Shown here piece after piece: positions 5,608 to 7,439 of a stretch of DNA of 7,439 bases. The stretch is from the NCBI GenBank assembly GCA_016206365.1, contig JACQRR010000016.1, positions 1-7,439 on the forward strand, read 5' to 3'. The notes under the pieces are model-generated. The model searched no databases, was not told the DNA's origin, and was given only the letters and a program-made list of their open reading frames with translations. The position numbers and the translations under genes were made by a program. Origin of the DNA: Candidatus Roizmanbacteria bacterium. Lineage in GTDB: Bacteria; Patescibacteriota; Microgenomatia; UBA1406; GWC2-37-13. Position 1 is the first letter of the stretch. Each line of letters begins with the position of its first letter.

Positions 5608-6363
5608 ATGGTGTATGAATTACAACCAAAACTAACGGAACAAGCATCTTTACTTGAAGGTCTTCAAAGAAAAACTACAAATAGTATTGTTTTACTTTAT
5701 TCTGGCGGAGCAGACAGCACTGTAACAGGATTAAAATTATTAGAAAAAGGGTTTTCTGTCCATCCGGTTTTTTTTAGATACGGTCAAACCGCAGAACAAG
5801 CTGAAGAATATATGGCGACTATTGGACCTCCAGAGCTTGGATTCGAAAAAACTCATATTATAGAAATGACAGATCTCATGCTTTCATTAAGTAAGAGTTC
5901 TTTATTAGGAGGAAAAGCTAGAGATGATAAGGATGCCTGGGTGCCTGCGAGAAATTCAATTTTTATGCTTTTAGCCGGAGTCTATGCCTATCAGATCGAT
6001 GCGGATGGAATAGCTGTCGGATACATGCTCGAAGACCAAGGAGTTTTTGGAGACTCAAATATTATGCATCATAAGTTAACTGAACTTTTATTAACTCAAA
6101 CACTTTCGCGTCCGATGAAGGTCTTTACCCCTCTTATGTCAATGACGAAGTTAGACGTTTTAAGATATTTACTTGACAAAAGATCGCTGCAATTTACCAT
6201 TTCATGCTGGAACGCAGAACTAGACGGAAAAGTAGTTAAAGCATGTCACGAATGTGCCAACTGCCAAGAGCGTGATGCTCGTTTGCAAGAATTATTAGGA
6301 GAAATAAAAGGAGAAATGAATGATAAAGATAGAGAATATCTCAGAACAATAGTGAATATTTAA
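5608..6363 (+). CDS. queC: 7-cyano-7-deazaguanine synthase (QueC), intact
   Basis: QueC uses ATP and ammonia to turn CDG into preQ0, the precursor of queuosine, archaeosine and 7-deazaguanine DNA bases. The 251-residue protein has the PP-loop YSGGADST (31-38), FRYGQ (56-60), VPARNSIFMLLAGVYAYQI (112-130, the 'VPGRN..FL..A..YA' block) and VGYMLEDQGVFGDS (137-150). APL-like FTPLMSMTK follows, and then a zinc site Cys200, Cys213, Cys216, Cys219 (CX12CX2CX2C). E. coli QueC has the same four cysteines but a shorter first gap, as I recall it. Every catalytic feature is present, in contrast to the broken folE, queD and queE. A T8 run (5768-5775) inside the gene is in frame. QueC-like proteins also act in other settings, such as some phage-defence systems, so a changed substrate is possible. 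It is divergent from the kinase and ends 8 bp from the convergent glycosyltransferase. Confidence 0.88.
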   Translation: MVYELQPKLTEQASLLEGLQRKTTNSIVLLYSGGADSTVTGLKLLEKGFSVHPVFFRYGQTAEQAEEYMATIGPPELGFEKTHIIEMTDLMLSLSKSSLLGGKARDDKDAWVPARNSIFMLLAGVYAYQIDADGIAVGYMLEDQGVFGDSNIMHHKLTELLLTQTLSRPMKVFTPLMSMTKLDVLRYLLDKRSLQFTISCWNAELDGKVVKACHECANCQERDARLQELLGEIKGEMNDKDREYLRTIVNI

Positions 6364-6371
6364 TCAAACAA

Positions 6372-7250
6372 TTAACGCCTTTTATCCTCAATAAAAAAAC
6401 CCGCCATATATGCCGATCTGCATAACATCATAAATGCCATGGTTGGAATTCCATATTTTGCTAAAACACCATCATAGTACTTTTTTGCTTCATCTGAGAT
6501 AAATTCTTCTCGCAGTATATCAACAAGTGTCTTTGGATTTAAATTACCTGCTTGTGTTTGACGTTCCCCTACTCCGAATCGATAGGCAGTTTTTAATTCG
6601 TGCTCAAAAGAGATCGAATCGTGATACAATAATGCTTCTTCAGCCACATAAACATCTATACCTGCAGCTCTTCTTCTTTGATCAAGATCACCGTCGTCTC
6701 CGTATGCCACTGATAGATTATATACGTTTCCTTCGACTCCAATTTTTTCAGTCAGTTCGCTGACTTTTAGCCCTAATCCTGGAGAATACGATTTAGGTTC
6801 TCTTTGATTTTCATATTCTCTCGCCTGGGTCACTATTCTGCTTATTGGAGTTCCGTCGCTAAGAAATATGATTCTTGGTTGCACTAATAATTGGCCTTCT
6901 TTTAAGGCAGTGTCAATTACTCGTATAGCTCCTTCACCAAAGATTGAATCTACATCCATCATAATAACGTCATCATTGGATGCCGTATTAATTCCAGCTT
7001 GTGCAGCGATGCTCCAGTTTCCATACCGATGTGAGGCTACTTTATAACCTTTAACCCGAAGTTCTTCAAGAAAGGGTGCATCATCAGCTGCACTTACCAC
7101 TATTTCAACATTTTCATCAATTGAGCTTATGCAACGATCCAATCTATTTCGATCTCTACCGCATCTTATTACTATACTCAAATCTAGTGGTCTGCGAAGT
7201 AATATATTGGGAACTTCTTTGTTTGAAGTCTGTACTCCTTCAATTGTCAT
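6372..7250 (-). CDS. Family 2 (GT-A) glycosyltransferase
   Basis: The 292-residue protein opens with a GT2 strand, LDLSIVIRCGRDRNRLDRCISSI (split: LDLSIVIRC, GRDRNRLDRC; residues 22-43), and has NWSIAAQAGINTASNDDVIMM (78-98 region). The metal-binding DxD-type motif is DVDS (99-102). AYGDDGDLDQRRRAAG (182-197) is at the acceptor-side acidic region, and the LLYHD segment (207-211) follows. No membrane segment is evident, so it is probably cytosolic and uses a nucleotide-sugar donor; the acceptor is unknown. The C-terminal ~70 residues (FGVGERQTQAG onward) are helical and family-typical. It ends 8 bp from queC without a hairpin terminator. Its link to the 7-deazaguanine genes is only positional; it could equally belong to surface polysaccharide synthesis. 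Confidence 0.82.
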   Translation of the reverse strand: MTIEGVQTSNKEVPNILLRRPLDLSIVIRCGRDRNRLDRCISSIDENVEIVVSAADDAPFLEELRVKGYKVASHRYGNWSIAAQAGINTASNDDVIMMDVDSIFGEGAIRVIDTALKEGQLLVQPRIIFLSDGTPISRIVTQAREYENQREPKSYSPGLGLKVSELTEKIGVEGNVYNLSVAYGDDGDLDQRRRAAGIDVYVAEEALLYHDSISFEHELKTAYRFGVGERQTQAGNLNPKTLVDILREEFISDEAKKYYDGVLAKYGIPTMAFMMLCRSAYMAGFFIEDKRR

Positions 7251-7279
7251 AGTTTTTTATTGCTATTTCAATCTAATCT

Positions 7280-7285
7280 ATTATA
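7280..7285 (-). promoter_or_regulatory. -10 element for the glycosyltransferase gene
   Basis: On the minus strand a perfect TATAAT (7285-7280, within TATATAAT) lies about 30 bp upstream of the ATG at 7250, predicting a leader of about 23 nt without a Shine-Dalgarno. No convincing -35 is found; the nearest CTGACA-like box is 22 nt away. Three CAGATT copies lie further upstream (7303-7323). Confidence 0.45.
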
Positions 7286-7302
7286 TAATATTAATGATCA
7301 GT

Positions 7303-7323
7303 CAGATTGTCAGATTACAGATT
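7303..7323. repeat. Three near-tandem CAGATT copies upstream of the glycosyltransferase
   Basis: CAGATT occurs at 7303-7308, 7311-7316 and 7318-7323, with 2- and 1-nt gaps. The cluster lies where a -35 region or activator sites for the minus-strand promoter would be. It could be a regulatory repeat or a short replication-slippage product. The remaining bases to 7439 show no clear gene. Confidence 0.3.
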
Positions 7324-7392
7324 AATATTCAATTCAAATAGGAGATTTTATTTGTATCGAAGTGATAAATTTATGAAATTTCCTTAACGCAT

Positions 7393-7439
7393 ATGACAGG
7401 TCGACTATATGAATCGTACACGCCCTTGCAAATTGATCA
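7393..7439 (+). CDS. Possible start of a gene running off the window
   Basis: An ATG at 7393 opens a frame (MTGRLYESYTPLQID) that stays open for 15 codons to the window edge. There is no Shine-Dalgarno and no good promoter, and the sequence is too short to assign to a family. It is listed only because it occupies the otherwise empty right edge; chance is a strong alternative. Confidence 0.2.
   Translation, partial: MTGRLYESYTPLQID

Overview
This AT-rich window looks like the genome of an uncultivated bacterium rather than an archaeon or phage. The evidence is a type I GTP cyclohydrolase (FolE) remnant, sigma70-like promoters such as TTGACA-17-TATACT, and an IS110-type transposase remnant. 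The host genes mostly lack Shine-Dalgarno sequences, and several have very short predicted leaders. A member of the candidate phyla radiation (Patescibacteria) is a plausible but unproven guess. All three stop codons occur, and TAG ends otherwise normal genes, so the standard code is assumed.

Left part (1-313, minus strand): the start of an IS110-family transposase, wrecked by a frame change and interrupted by a palindromic element of about 76 bp. Bases 314-564 are non-coding and carry two inverted repeats and the probable promoter of the next operon. Bases 565-2120 (plus strand) hold an operon of three consecutive enzymes of 7-deazaguanine synthesis, all broken. folE has a frameshift at a poly-A run and an internal deletion of roughly 80-90 codons. 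queD has a frameshift at another poly-A run. queE has an in-frame TAG. Together these enzymes would have converted GTP to 7-carboxy-7-deazaguanine (CDG).

Right part (2128-7250): five intact genes. On the minus strand a P-loop kinase-like protein (4816-5481) is followed by a radical SAM protein with a cobalamin-domain-like N-terminal half (3191-4744), then a glycerol-1-phosphate dehydrogenase/AraM-like enzyme (2128-3165) only 25 bp further on. Divergent from the kinase is an intact queC (5608-6363), which would convert CDG to preQ0. Convergent with queC is a family 2 glycosyltransferase (6372-7250).

The overall picture is a 7-deazaguanine (preQ0/queuosine-type) locus whose first three steps have decayed while the last step, queC, stays open beside a set of unusual enzymes. 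Two readings are possible. The pathway may be dying or fed from elsewhere, with queC the last survivor. Alternatively, QueC may act with the radical SAM protein, the dehydrogenase, the kinase and the glycosyltransferase in an undescribed pathway. The sequence alone cannot decide between them.
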